Below, piece by piece: positions 36,302 through 45,371 of a stretch of 64,000 nucleotides of DNA. The stretch is from Deltaproteobacteria bacterium (GTDB taxonomy: Bacteria > Desulfobacterota_B > Binatia > UBA9968), in assembly GCA_005879255.1 (NCBI GenBank), contig VBKY01000098.1, forward strand, positions 9,176 to 73,175. The letters run 5' to 3'. The notes beneath the pieces are model-generated. The model was not told the origin of the DNA. It worked only from the letters and a program-made list of their open reading frames with translations, and did not search any database. How positions within the stretch are numbered: the stretch's first letter is position 1; every line of letters begins with the position of its first letter. The translations under genes and the position numbers were made by a program.

Positions 36302-37178
36302 CTACCGAAAGATTTCCGCCGACCGGTGGCGATTGCTGGCATTGCCCGACCAATGGAGCGGCGACCTACAAGAGCAGGTGCTGGGATTGGTGCGCTCGAG
36401 CAATCAAACCCGCCATCCACAGACCGTCGAGGCACGATTACCAGTGGGTGGAGAGACGAGGATTCTTTATCTAAAAATATTCCATCCTGCTCAAGGAATT
36501 TGGGCATTGAAAGATCTGCTCCGTCACTCCAAGGCGTTTCGCTTCTGGCGTCAGGGAATCGTGTTAGGTGAAAGCGGATTCAACGTTCCTTTGACCATCG
36601 CGGTTGGCGAGCAGAGACGTTACCGCTTAGTCCAACGTGGATTTGTGTTGACGGAACGAATTGACGGCCGAACGCTTCCCGATTTTTTGAGCCGACGCGG
36701 CGCCTGTTGCGCGGACCAAAAGACGTTGACGCAAAAATGGCAAGGCATCAGGTCACTTGGAAATTTAGTTCGGCGGTTTCACAGATCGGGGTTTGTTCAC
36801 GGAGACTTAGTGGCGTCGAATATCCTGGTATCGCAGGCGGCACGCGAAGACATAGAGTTTTACTTCATGGATAATGACCGGACGCGACGTTTGCCGACCT
36901 GGTTGCCGCAGGCGCTCTGGAAGCGCAATCTCGTTCAACTGAATCGAATGCCGCTTCCTGGTATCTCGCTTCAGGACCGCATCCGGTTTTTGCAGGCCTA
37001 TCTGGATGCCGGTAAATTTTCACTCGCCGATCGCAAGCTCGCGCAATGGCTTGAATTGAAAACCCGCCAGCGACGAAAAGAATGCGACGGTGCCGACCCG
37101 TCGGGGAATTTTAGAAAATTGATGCGTTGGTCTCCAGAGTTGACCGCGACGAGGAATGTGTCCACGAAAACCGGCTAA
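36273..37178 (+). CDS. LPS core sugar kinase (InaA family) 2
   Basis: About 301 residues from ATG 36273 (ATG 36285 also possible). LVRRFHRSGFVHGDLVASNI near 165 is the catalytic loop; the metal-binding motif reads FMDNDRTRRL, DND instead of the usual DFD, followed by KRNLVQLNR. This fits the InaA/WaaP group of core heptose kinases. It overlaps waaC by 29 bp. Confidence 0.82.
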   Translation: MRLLMAGLLDYRKISADRWRLLALPDQWSGDLQEQVLGLVRSSNQTRHPQTVEARLPVGGETRILYLKIFHPAQGIWALKDLLRHSKAFRFWRQGIVLGESGFNVPLTIAVGEQRRYRLVQRGFVLTERIDGRTLPDFLSRRGACCADQKTLTQKWQGIRSLGNLVRRFHRSGFVHGDLVASNILVSQAAREDIEFYFMDNDRTRRLPTWLPQALWKRNLVQLNRMPLPGISLQDRIRFLQAYLDAGKFSLADRKLAQWLELKTRQRRKECDGADPSGNFRKLMRWSPELTATRNVSTKTG

Positions 37179-37199
37179 CTACTCTGCTACTGTGTAGGG

Positions 37200-37223
37200 C
37201 TTGCCGGTGCGGTGTGCCGCAAG
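37200..37223 (+). terminator. Weak stem-loop after kinase 2
   Basis: CTTGC at 37200-37204 and GCAAG at 37219-37223 can pair, with two more G-C pairs inside after one bulged base, and the AT-rich TTAAATTTAATTAAA follows. This might end the waaF-kinase run, but there is no pure T-tract. Confidence 0.3.
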
Positions 37224-37227
37224 TTAA

Positions 37228-37239
37228 ATTTAATTAAAT
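37228..37239. promoter_or_regulatory. 12-bp AT palindrome upstream of GT4 gene
   Basis: ATTTAATTAAAT is a perfect palindrome in an AT-rich patch within a GC-rich cluster, about 130 bp before ATG 37367. It could be an operator, an UP-like element or part of a promoter. No clear -35/-10 pair is seen. Confidence 0.3.
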
Positions 37240-37366
37240 CGAAAAATTTGTTTGCTCATTGGCGAATCACACCTTTTTTCCCACGCATCACTGTCAGCGG
37301 ACCAGCGTCATAATTGACGGATCCTATTCCACCGATATCACTGTGAACGCCGGAAAAACATCCCCG

Positions 37367-38518
37367 ATGAAAATCGCTCTTGTCCATAAGCGTCTCGATC
37401 TCAAAGGGGGCACTGAAAGGGATTTGTTTCAGACGGCTGAGGGATTACGCGATCTCGGCCACGAAGTCCATCTGTTTTGCAGCGAATATGGCGTTGACCC
37501 TCCCCGGGGAATTGTCGTTCATCATGTTTCGGTCATACCGTTGGGACGAACGCTGCGTTTGTGGAGTTTCGCATGGTTCGCCCCTCGGGCCATCGAGAAA
37601 TCCGCCTGTGAAGTAGTTGTCAGCTTTGGCCGTCTGCTGCGCCAAGACGTTCTGCGCAGCGGCGGCGGCACGCACCTTGGATTTCTCAAACGCTTGGGCC
37701 AAGAAGGCGGCGTGCGACGGCGATTTTGGCAGAGGATCAGTATTTACCACCGAAGCTTGCTGGCTCTCGAGCGCCGCCAATATCAAGAATCAGGATCGCA
37801 GAAGATCATCGCGGTGTCTGAAGAAGTAAAGCGCGACATCGTCGCTCACTATTCAGTGCCGGCTGAAAAGATCGTCGTCATCTACAACGGCGTTGACCAG
37901 AATCGTTTCCATCCGGCAAGAGGCGCGGAGGTGCGCCAGTCGGTAAGAGAACGTTGGAAAATTCCGTTGAATTCACCGCTGGTGTTGTTCGTGGGTAGCG
38001 GCTTTCGCCGTAAGGGCTTGGATCGCATGATCTCGATATTGAAGTCGCCCAGGCTGCAGCACGTTTTTCTTTTGGTGGTCGGCGATGATGCTCGGATCGG
38101 ACGCTATCACTCGTGGGCCAATAGGATTGCGCCAGGGCGAATTTTTTTCACCGGCCGGCGTCATGACGTTGAAAACTATTACGCGGCGGCGGACGTCGTT
38201 GTTCTTCCCGCGTTGCAGGAGGCCTTCGGCAACGTGGTCATTGAAGGATTGGCATCCGGGCTTCCTGTGCTGGTCAGTCGTGATGTCGGCGCAGCGGAGA
38301 TTCTTCATGGGCGATTGGCGCAAGGAATCGTTAACCAAGTTGACAACCCGAAAGAGTTGGAAGAAAAACTGTTGTTGCTGCTTGAGAATTCGCGGGATCC
38401 GGTCTGGATCCGAGAAGCCAGGAGAGTCGGAGAAGAGCATTCCTGGGCCAATCATTTTCGAAGATTTGACGCCGTTTTACGTGAAGCTTGTCGAGTGCCG
38501 AACCGTGCTGCTTTCTGA
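37367..38518 (+). CDS. Glycosyltransferase family 4 (WaaG-like)
   Basis: 383 residues from ATG 37367. KIALVHKRLDLKGGTERDLF at the N-terminus resembles LPS glucosyltransferase I openings. The nucleotide-sugar site LFVGSGFRRKGLDRM lies near 205 and the EAFGNVVIEGLASGLPV EX7E motif near 285. A TTG 37259 start would add 36 residues of low-quality sequence. It overlaps kinase 3. Confidence 0.85.
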   Translation: MKIALVHKRLDLKGGTERDLFQTAEGLRDLGHEVHLFCSEYGVDPPRGIVVHHVSVIPLGRTLRLWSFAWFAPRAIEKSACEVVVSFGRLLRQDVLRSGGGTHLGFLKRLGQEGGVRRRFWQRISIYHRSLLALERRQYQESGSQKIIAVSEEVKRDIVAHYSVPAEKIVVIYNGVDQNRFHPARGAEVRQSVRERWKIPLNSPLVLFVGSGFRRKGLDRMISILKSPRLQHVFLLVVGDDARIGRYHSWANRIAPGRIFFTGRRHDVENYYAAADVVVLPALQEAFGNVVIEGLASGLPVLVSRDVGAAEILHGRLAQGIVNQVDNPKELEEKLLLLLENSRDPVWIREARRVGEEHSWANHFRRFDAVLREACRVPNRAAF

Positions 38519-39371
38519 CTTCATTGCCCAAAAGCGCGACGGCGCGACCTTATGGGTGCACCGGAAGTTTGCGGATCGCGCCTTTGTCGATTTGCTGACC
38601 CATGTGGAACGGTGGTTCGATGATCCGAAATGCCAGATCATCAAAGATGAGAAAAAAACCAAAGTGGGACGATTGGCGGTGAAGATCGGAGACCAAGCAC
38701 ATCCGTTCTATCTCAAACAATTCAACGCGTTCTCCCTCCGTTATCGGCTTTTTTCGCTTTTCGCCTCATCGCGTGCTTTCGGATCGCTTCGGGGGGCGAC
38801 GATTCTTCGCGGCGCGGGGATTCCGACGGTCACCCCCGTAGCTGCTGTAGAGTATCGGGCTTGCGGTGCGCTTACTAAAAGTTTTTTCATTTCCGAAGAA
38901 ATCGCCGAGGGAAAGACCACGGATGCTTATTGGAACAGGGAACTACGGCCTTTGCGGGGCCGTGAAGGAGCGGAACGTAGGCGTAGATTTTTGCGCGATT
39001 TAGCACAACTCTTCCGTTCCCTTCACGGACAGCATGTCTATCATGACGATCTCAAGGACGCGAATATCTTAGCCGCCAAGGATGACTCCGCCAGCTCGGT
39101 TATTTTTTTTCTGCTCGATTTTGACAGAGTGAGACGTTGCTCCCGACTGAGCAAAAGGCGTCGGCTTAAGAATCTTGTCCAATTGTATCGAACATTGGGA
39201 TGCTACATGCGTCGCCCCGAGAAATTGTATTTTCTCAAGAGCTACTTAGGATCTGCGTTTAGCGATCGCATAATAAGGCGACGGCTGATCTCGAAGGTGC
39301 TGCGCCAGACCCGTCGAGTGGAGGGCATCAAGGCCCGCCAAGCGGCCGAAGCGCGCGCGTCAGTGAACTGA
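38481..39371 (+). CDS. LPS core sugar kinase (InaA family) 3
   Basis: About 296 residues from GTG 38481 (GTG 38505 is also in frame; neither has a strong ribosome binding site). LRGATILRGAGIPTVTPVAA near 105, HVYHDDLKDANILA near 190 and FLLDFDRVRRCSRL near 212 give the kinase core. The catalytic loop reads HDD rather than HGD. The start is inside the preceding GT4 gene. Phosphoryl acceptor unknown. Confidence 0.8.
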   Translation: MKLVECRTVLLSDFIAQKRDGATLWVHRKFADRAFVDLLTHVERWFDDPKCQIIKDEKKTKVGRLAVKIGDQAHPFYLKQFNAFSLRYRLFSLFASSRAFGSLRGATILRGAGIPTVTPVAAVEYRACGALTKSFFISEEIAEGKTTDAYWNRELRPLRGREGAERRRRFLRDLAQLFRSLHGQHVYHDDLKDANILAAKDDSASSVIFFLLDFDRVRRCSRLSKRRRLKNLVQLYRTLGCYMRRPEKLYFLKSYLGSAFSDRIIRRRLISKVLRQTRRVEGIKARQAAEARASVN

Positions 39372-39521
39372 GTCCCGTCTCCGGTAGGTTTGACGCGCTG
39401 ATTTTCAGGAGTGCCTTTGCCGACAAATACGGCCAACCCACGACACGGCTCGGCGTTACGAAAGCTTGTCGGCACGCATTATGATCGGCTACATTAATTA
39501 GGCTGCTCCGAGAGCCGATCT

Positions 39522-40298
39522 ATGGGACAAGCCACCGATAAGCCGAAAGTCGTCGTTGTGATGCCTGCGTACAACGCCGCAAAGACTCTAAGGATTACCT
39601 ATGATGCGATTCCTAAGGGTGACGTCGATCAGGTGATTTTAGTCGACGACGACAGTCGCGACGAAACCTTGCAAATCGCCAAGGAGCTAAGGCTAGAAGT
39701 CTTTGTGCATGCCCGCAATTACGGCTATGGAGGTAATCAAAAAACCTGTTATACGGAAGCTTTAAAGGCAGGCGCCGATATCATCGTCATGCTCCATCCG
39801 GACTATCAGTACGATCCGACGCTCCTGCCAAATGTGGTAGCGCCAATCAAATCAGGCGCGGCCGACGTTGTCCTAGGATCGCGGTTATTGGCCGGCAACG
39901 TAGTTCGACAAGGAATGCCCTGGTGGAAATTTCTTGGAAATAGGTTTCTGACGGGTGTTCAAAACCGCGTAATGGGACAAAAACTTGCGGAATTTCACAC
40001 AGGATATCGCGCTTTTAGTCGCCGGGTATTGGAGGAGGTTCCCTTCTTGCTGAACTCGGACAATTTTGTTTTCGATCAAGAGATGCTCGTGCAGGCGATT
40101 CACCTGGGATTTCGAATCGCAGAAGTCCCGGTGCCAACGCGATATTTCGCCGAAGCTTCAGGCACGAGTTTTAAAACCAGCGTGATTTACGGATTGAGCA
40201 TACTTGCCTTGCTGACTCGTTATCTTTTGCATCGCCATGCGCTCTTGATTCAGAAACAGTTTGAATGTTTCCCCGCTCGTTACAAGAGAGCCGAGTGA
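39522..40298 (+). CDS. Glycosyltransferase family 2 (DPM1-like)
   Basis: 258 residues. VVVMPAYNAAKTLRITYDAI at the start, ILVDDDSRDETLQIAKEL near 40, and MLHPDYQYDPTLLPNVV near 90 are those of polyprenyl-phosphate sugar transferases. The C-terminal part has no clear membrane domain beyond a weak hydrophobic patch (about 228-240). It probably makes a lipid-linked sugar or acts directly in surface glycan assembly. A monocistronic-looking gap of 150 bp precedes it. Confidence 0.85.
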   Translation: MGQATDKPKVVVVMPAYNAAKTLRITYDAIPKGDVDQVILVDDDSRDETLQIAKELRLEVFVHARNYGYGGNQKTCYTEALKAGADIIVMLHPDYQYDPTLLPNVVAPIKSGAADVVLGSRLLAGNVVRQGMPWWKFLGNRFLTGVQNRVMGQKLAEFHTGYRAFSRRVLEEVPFLLNSDNFVFDQEMLVQAIHLGFRIAEVPVPTRYFAEASGTSFKTSVIYGLSILALLTRYLLHRHALLIQKQFECFPARYKRAE

Positions 40299-40384
40299 CG
40301 GAGCTTCCAGCAGACTCGGAGAGGTCAAATCAATTGGTCGAATTGGGTTTCGAAATTCGTGGCGATTTATGAAAGCCGTGGGCA

Positions 40385-41299
40385 ATGAGCGATTCCCCTT
40401 CGGTATCGATAGTTATTGCGACCTATAATCGGGCGCAATTCTTAGTCGAAACGATCCGCAGTATCTTAAATCAACAACTTCAGAATTTTGAGCTTATTGT
40501 CGTTGATGACGGATCCACCGACGACACAGAAAGACTCTTAGCAGGGTACCGCTCCCAACTCCGATATCTTTACCAGGAAAATCGCGGTCCTTCTGCGGCT
40601 CGCAATTTAGGAGTACGCTGTGCAAACGCGGACTGGATTTCGATTCAGGACTCCGATGACCTATGTACGCCAAATCACCTGCAAACCCTGTATGGCTACG
40701 TCAAAGATCATCCCGAGTGCGCTATGGTCTTCGCCAACGGGAATTATCTCGGGGGCCGGGAACATAATCGGGAGACCATTATCCCGCGCAACAAATCTCA
40801 GCAACTAGCCAAACGAGGGGTGAAACTAGAGGATTTTTTCGAGAAGAGCATTCTGCGCTTGCAGGCCGCGCTGATTTCTAAGAAGGCCTATGATGTGATT
40901 GGGGGGCACGATGAATCATTGCGAATCTGCATGGATCTTGACCTGGGGTTCCGCCTATTGATGAATTTTCCGGTCGCTTATCTCGATAGTGTGGTATTTT
41001 CTTATCGGAAACACGCGGGTAACATCGGCCGGAACGAAGAATTACGCCTGACGGAAAACATTCGGGTCATTGAAAAATTACTTCGGGATTATCCCAGCGC
41101 TCGCGCCCAGTTAGGGAGTCGCACCGTGTCTCGGAGACTTGCCTACCGCTATTATCGTCTAGCCAAGGGACGATGGCGACGAAACGAGCGGCACCAAGCG
41201 CGCGAAGCATTGCAACGGGCGATTGGGTTACAACCTTACGGCCTTAAATACCGCCTTTACCAATGGCAGTGGGCGCTTGATGCAGGCGCAAAACAGTGA
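40385..41299 (+). CDS. Glycosyltransferase family 2
   Basis: 304 residues. VSIVIATYNRAQFLVETIRS and ELIVVDDGSTDDTERLL give the GT-A fold; DWISIQDSDDLCTPNHL near 80 supplies the DxD-like metal site. The C-terminal 60 residues (YRLAKGRWRRNERHQAREAL) are helical and basic, resembling a TPR-like tail. Sugar specificity cannot be told. Confidence 0.87.
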   Translation: MSDSPSVSIVIATYNRAQFLVETIRSILNQQLQNFELIVVDDGSTDDTERLLAGYRSQLRYLYQENRGPSAARNLGVRCANADWISIQDSDDLCTPNHLQTLYGYVKDHPECAMVFANGNYLGGREHNRETIIPRNKSQQLAKRGVKLEDFFEKSILRLQAALISKKAYDVIGGHDESLRICMDLDLGFRLLMNFPVAYLDSVVFSYRKHAGNIGRNEELRLTENIRVIEKLLRDYPSARAQLGSRTVSRRLAYRYYRLAKGRWRRNERHQAREALQRAIGLQPYGLKYRLYQWQWALDAGAKQ

Positions 41300-41300
41300 C

Positions 41301-42206
41301 ATGGAGATCAGCGTTATCATCGCTACCTACGAGCGCGTTGCCTCGCTTGAGCGCTTGCTCTCGGGCATCTCGAAACACTTTGGCCAAAGTCAGATCGAGC
41401 ATGAAATTGTCGTCGCCAACAACTCGCGAAATCACGAGATTGAAAAGCGCATAGACGCGGTTGTCTGCCGTTTTCAGCGCGAATACGGCGACCAATTTCG
41501 CTTGGTCAGAGAGCCCAGCCCCGGAAAGTGCCGAGCTCAGAACGCAGCCATCGGCGTGGCCAAAGGTAAAATTTTGGCTTTTTTCGACGACGATGTTGAA
41601 GTTACGCCAAAATGGTTATCGGTTGCGTGGAAGTTCTTCCGGGATAACCCTTTTGATGCCATGCAAGGTCCCATTCTGATTCCGCCCCAGATGGAAAACG
41701 ATCAGGAGTTCCTGCGCGCACAAGGTAAATTTAGGACGATCAGTTTCGTTCGATACAGGCCGAAAATGAAAGAGATCAAAACGCTAACCGGCGGCAATAT
41801 GGCCATCCGCAGTGAAGTATTTGCAAAGATTGGCCTCTTTAACGAGCAGCTTGGTCCAGGCCGGTCGGGCATCTCCGAGGATGTCGAGTTTGCCCACAGG
41901 CTGATCAAGAGCGGCGGCCGAATCGGCTATAATCCCGAAGCCGCCGTGTATCATGAAGTAGACTGGTCCCGGCTGACCGAGGAATTTTTTCGCCAACGTC
42001 ATGAGCAGCAGGGCCGAAGCCGATTGATCTATAAAAACCAATCAATAGCAACCATTCTGCCAAATCTGATGCGCACCGTGTGGTGCTTCGGATGGTATTC
42101 ATTGACGGGAAACGAACGAAAGAAATACCGCTCCAAGGGGCGGTACTTTCATTATCGAGCGATGTTGGCGGAGAAAACCAAAAGGGTCACCGGCAGCCAG
42201 GTCTGA
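41301..42206 (+). CDS. Glycosyltransferase family 2
   Basis: About 301 residues from ATG 41301, one base after the previous stop; ATG 41280 is an overlapping alternative. ISVIIATYERVASLERLLS, REPSPGKCRAQNAAIGVAKG near 70, FFDDDVEVTPKWLSV near 95 and GISEDVEFAHRLIKSGGRIG near 200 are GT2 motifs. The ED-containing block is the catalytic base region of many rhamnosyl or galactosyl transferases. Confidence 0.86.
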   Translation: MEISVIIATYERVASLERLLSGISKHFGQSQIEHEIVVANNSRNHEIEKRIDAVVCRFQREYGDQFRLVREPSPGKCRAQNAAIGVAKGKILAFFDDDVEVTPKWLSVAWKFFRDNPFDAMQGPILIPPQMENDQEFLRAQGKFRTISFVRYRPKMKEIKTLTGGNMAIRSEVFAKIGLFNEQLGPGRSGISEDVEFAHRLIKSGGRIGYNPEAAVYHEVDWSRLTEEFFRQRHEQQGRSRLIYKNQSIATILPNLMRTVWCFGWYSLTGNERKKYRSKGRYFHYRAMLAEKTKRVTGSQV

Positions 42207-42469
42207 CGCGGAATTGACGCAGAAGCTCGCGTTCGACGGTTTTGAAGTGCGGCACGCTAGTCTTCCGCGCCGCGATGTAAATTGCCCGAAGTGCACAGGG
42301 GTCGCGTATTTCCGAATCCGGGCGATAAGGGGGTGCCCGCGTGACCTTCTAACGGCGGTAATGTTGTCGACGATGGCTATTTCCTGAAATCGGCTGGAGC
42401 GAAAACGTTTTAGAGACGAGTTAAAGGTCTCGTTGATTTCTGGAGCCACCCCACTTATTTTTGCCGAGC

Positions 42470-43279
42470 ATGGCTGCCGTGAATAATCCGGCGGAAATCC
42501 GTCCAACGGTGTCCGCTATCGTCGTTTGCTATAACGAAGAGGACCGCATCGAAGACTGTCTTGAGAGCCTGCGATGGTGCGACGAAATCGTCGTAGTGGA
42601 TGCGTTTAGCACGGACCGAACGCCGGAAATTTGCCGGCGCTACACGAATCACGTCATTCAACGGCGCTGGGCCGGCTATCGGGATCAAAAGGCCTACGCT
42701 CATTCCCAAACCACGAAGGATTGGGTTCTGTTGGTCGATTCGGACGAACGCGTTACGCCTCGGCTTCGCGATGAAATTCTGCACGCCCTGACAAGCGACA
42801 AGGGACAATTCGCCGGCTATTCGATTCCTCGATTGATGCATTATTTGGAGCGTTGGTGGTGGCGCGGTGGGTGGTATCCCGACTACGATGTTCGGCTTTT
42901 TCGGCGCGAAAAAGCGACGTGGGGAGGGAGCGATCCGCACGAGAAGATTCTTGTGGACGGTAAACTCCGGCGCTTGCAAAATCCGTTGCACCATTTTTCT
43001 TACCGAAATATCGAAGATCATCTCAGCCGCATCAACCGCTTCACATCGGTTTCATCGCATGAGCTTAAAAAAGACGGTGTGCGGTGGCGACTGAGCGATG
43101 CCGTGTTGCGCCCGATTGGACGATTCATGCGTTCGTATATTTTGAAGCGTGGTTTTATGGAGGGATTCGCCGGGTTCTATGTCGCGATTAGCGCTGCCGT
43201 TTATGTTTTTCTCAAGTATGCTAAGCTTTGGGAGTTGGAATTGGAGGAGAAGAAAAAAATTGAGCGGAAGCGGTCATAG
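42470..43279 (+). CDS. LPS core glycosyltransferase family 2 (WaaE/KdtX-like)
   Basis: 269 residues from ATG 42470. VSAIVVCYNEEDRIEDCLES, DEIVVVDAFSTDRTPEI near 40 and WVLLVDSDERVTPRL near 85 match WaaE/KdtX enzymes, which add glucose to inner-core heptose. LMHYLERWWWRGGWYPDYD near 130 is typical. The 260 bp before it hold no gene. It overlaps the next gene by 20 bp. Confidence 0.87.
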   Translation: MAAVNNPAEIRPTVSAIVVCYNEEDRIEDCLESLRWCDEIVVVDAFSTDRTPEICRRYTNHVIQRRWAGYRDQKAYAHSQTTKDWVLLVDSDERVTPRLRDEILHALTSDKGQFAGYSIPRLMHYLERWWWRGGWYPDYDVRLFRREKATWGGSDPHEKILVDGKLRRLQNPLHHFSYRNIEDHLSRINRFTSVSSHELKKDGVRWRLSDAVLRPIGRFMRSYILKRGFMEGFAGFYVAISAAVYVFLKYAKLWELELEEKKKIERKRS

Positions 43280-44366
43280 CCGCCTCCTAAAGATTCTGCA
43301 CATCGATCCTGAGAGAAATTGGGGTGGTGGGGAAGCGCAAGTGTTCGGACTTCTAACCTATCTCGCAGCCAAAGGACATCAAAACGATCTTCTAACTCAT
43401 CCTACGGGACCGCTGTTCGCGCGGTGCCAGCAGCTCCATGTTACGACGCTTCCATTGAAGGTACGCAACGACCTCGATTTGAGATGTGTCCCGGCGCTAC
43501 GCCGGATCATTAAGAACGGCAATTACGATATCGTGCACCTTCATACGAAGCGAGCCCATGTGCTGTCATTATGGCTGCCAAGTTCCGCGAATCGTCCCAA
43601 ATGGGTCGTCACTCGTAGAATGGATTATCCGGAAGCGAAGAGTTGGCTTACAGGTTACCTCTATAATCGGCGAGTGGATGGAGTCGTAGCGATTTCACGA
43701 ACCATTAGAGATCTGTTGATAAGAGCCGGTGTGGTGCCGCGGCGAATTCGTCTCATTCATAGCGGCATTGATCCGCGACGATATGATCGGCAGCCCGATG
43801 AACCCATGGGCGGCGCTGACGTTACCGTAGTAGGATGCTTAGCTGGGCTCGAGGAACGAAAAGGCCATCGATTTTTACTCGAGGCGGCCGCTTGTCTTAA
43901 GGCAGGCGGGCTTAAGTTGAAGTATCAAATCGCCGGCGATGGCCCTTGTCGCACTCAGCTGGAGCAGCTGACCCGTCAGCTGGGATTGCGCGACGAGGTA
44001 CGTTTCCTGGGGTTTGTTGCCGACACGGCCGAGTTTCTCACCAAAATCGACCTGTTTGTCATGCCGTCGTTGTTCGAAGGGCTGGGTGTAGCCGCTCTCG
44101 AGGCGATGGCCGCCGGCAAACCCATCATTGCCACGAGCGCCGGAGGTCTGGTGGAGTCTGTGCTAGACGGTATAACCGGCATATTGGTTCCGCCGGGCGA
44201 GCCAACGGCGCTTGCCGAGGCGATCGCCAAGTTAGTCCGAGCGCCGTCGCTTGCCGGCGAGATGGGCAGGCGGGGGCGCGAGCGCGTGATGCAGCACTTT
44301 ACATTGGCGGAGATGGCGCAGCATAACGAATCCTTCTATTACGAATTACTTGGTGCGGTTCGATAA
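43260..44366 (+). CDS. Glycosyltransferase family 4
   Basis: 368 residues from TTG 43260, supported by GGAGGAGAA upstream and by the family opening LLKILHIDPERNWGGGEAQ. Binding-site motif HSGIDPRRY near 165 and EGLGVAALEAMAAGKPII near 280 are present. It belongs to the GT4 enzymes of LPS or polysaccharide synthesis. The TTG start within the waaE-like gene suggests coupled, possibly reduced translation. Confidence 0.86.
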   Translation: MSGSGHSRLLKILHIDPERNWGGGEAQVFGLLTYLAAKGHQNDLLTHPTGPLFARCQQLHVTTLPLKVRNDLDLRCVPALRRIIKNGNYDIVHLHTKRAHVLSLWLPSSANRPKWVVTRRMDYPEAKSWLTGYLYNRRVDGVVAISRTIRDLLIRAGVVPRRIRLIHSGIDPRRYDRQPDEPMGGADVTVVGCLAGLEERKGHRFLLEAAACLKAGGLKLKYQIAGDGPCRTQLEQLTRQLGLRDEVRFLGFVADTAEFLTKIDLFVMPSLFEGLGVAALEAMAAGKPIIATSAGGLVESVLDGITGILVPPGEPTALAEAIAKLVRAPSLAGEMGRRGRERVMQHFTLAEMAQHNESFYYELLGAVR

Positions 44367-44387
44367 TCGCGGCGAGCGTTCCGCCTC

Positions 44388-45371
44388 ATGAACAGACTCC
44401 CGTCAATTCTCGAAAAATTCCGCGACGTGCATTTGCTCGTGGTCGGTGACCTGATGCTGGATCGGTTCATTTGGGGTGAAGTGGAACGACTCTCTCCGGA
44501 GGCGCCCGTTCCGGTGTTGCGCGTGGTATCCGAGAATGCAAGTCTTGGTGGCGCCGCTAACGTGATTCACAACATACGCACCCTGGGAGGACGCGTTACG
44601 GCTTGCGGCATCGTCGGCAAAGACAACGCTGGCGAACGGATCATGGCGGCATTGCGCAAAGTGGGCGCGTCGACTGCCGGAGTATTCCCCGACGCAAAAT
44701 TTCAAACGATTCAAAAAAGCCGGATCGTTGCCAGCCCGCACCATCAACAAATAGTTCGCCTCGACCGCGAGACCCTGGAGCCGATCGGCGAGGCCACGCT
44801 GAAGAAATTGCGCCAGTTCATCTCCACCTGCGCGGCGCGCTTTCGCGGGATCGTCATTTCCGACTATGGCAAGGGGGTGATCCACCAAGAGCTCCTCACT
44901 TCGATTGCACGGGCTGCCGGCAAGCACAAGATCGTCTGTGTGATCGATCCCAAAAAAGAAAACTATGAGCAATACCGCTTTCCGACATTGATTACCCCGA
45001 ACCAACGCGAAGCCAGCGAGGCTTCAGGAATTTCAATCTCCGATGACCGGTCCTTGCGCGCCGCAGGAACGAAACTGCTGCGCAAGTGGCGCGCCAACGC
45101 GGTGCTCATTACCCGTGGTTCGGACGGCATGAGCCTGTTTCGCCCGCGCCTTCCCGTTAAGCACTTTCCAACTGAGTCGCGGGATGTTTTCGAAGTCACT
45201 GGAGCGGGAGATACCGTCGTCGCGGTTTGCGCGTTGGCGCTTGCGAGCGGCGCGCGCTACGAGGAAGCGGCGGTGTTGGCGAATATCGCCGCCGGGTTCG
45301 TTGGCGATGAGGTCGGAACCGTGGCCGTACCGGTCGAAAAATTGCTACGGGTCATCGAGGACAGAACATGA
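44388..45371 (+). CDS. rfaE1: D-glycero-beta-D-manno-heptose-7-phosphate kinase (HldE N-terminal type)
   Basis: 327-residue PfkB-family kinase. VVGDLMLDRFIWGEVERLSP at the start, GGAANVIHNIRTLGG near 50 and VTGAGDTVVAVCALAL near 270 (catalytic Asp) identify RfaE1. It makes heptose 1,7-bisphosphate for ADP-heptose. The cytidylyl/adenylyltransferase half, fused in E. coli HldE, is a separate gene at 49263-49733. It overlaps yicC by 4 bp. Confidence 0.94.
   Translation: MNRLPSILEKFRDVHLLVVGDLMLDRFIWGEVERLSPEAPVPVLRVVSENASLGGAANVIHNIRTLGGRVTACGIVGKDNAGERIMAALRKVGASTAGVFPDAKFQTIQKSRIVASPHHQQIVRLDRETLEPIGEATLKKLRQFISTCAARFRGIVISDYGKGVIHQELLTSIARAAGKHKIVCVIDPKKENYEQYRFPTLITPNQREASEASGISISDDRSLRAAGTKLLRKWRANAVLITRGSDGMSLFRPRLPVKHFPTESRDVFEVTGAGDTVVAVCALALASGARYEEAAVLANIAAGFVGDEVGTVAVPVEKLLRVIEDRT

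Noticed and set aside
42207..42469. Possible tRNA or small RNA gene before the WaaE-like gene
   Set aside because: No cloverleaf arms, no TTCGA-type T-loop context and no terminator.
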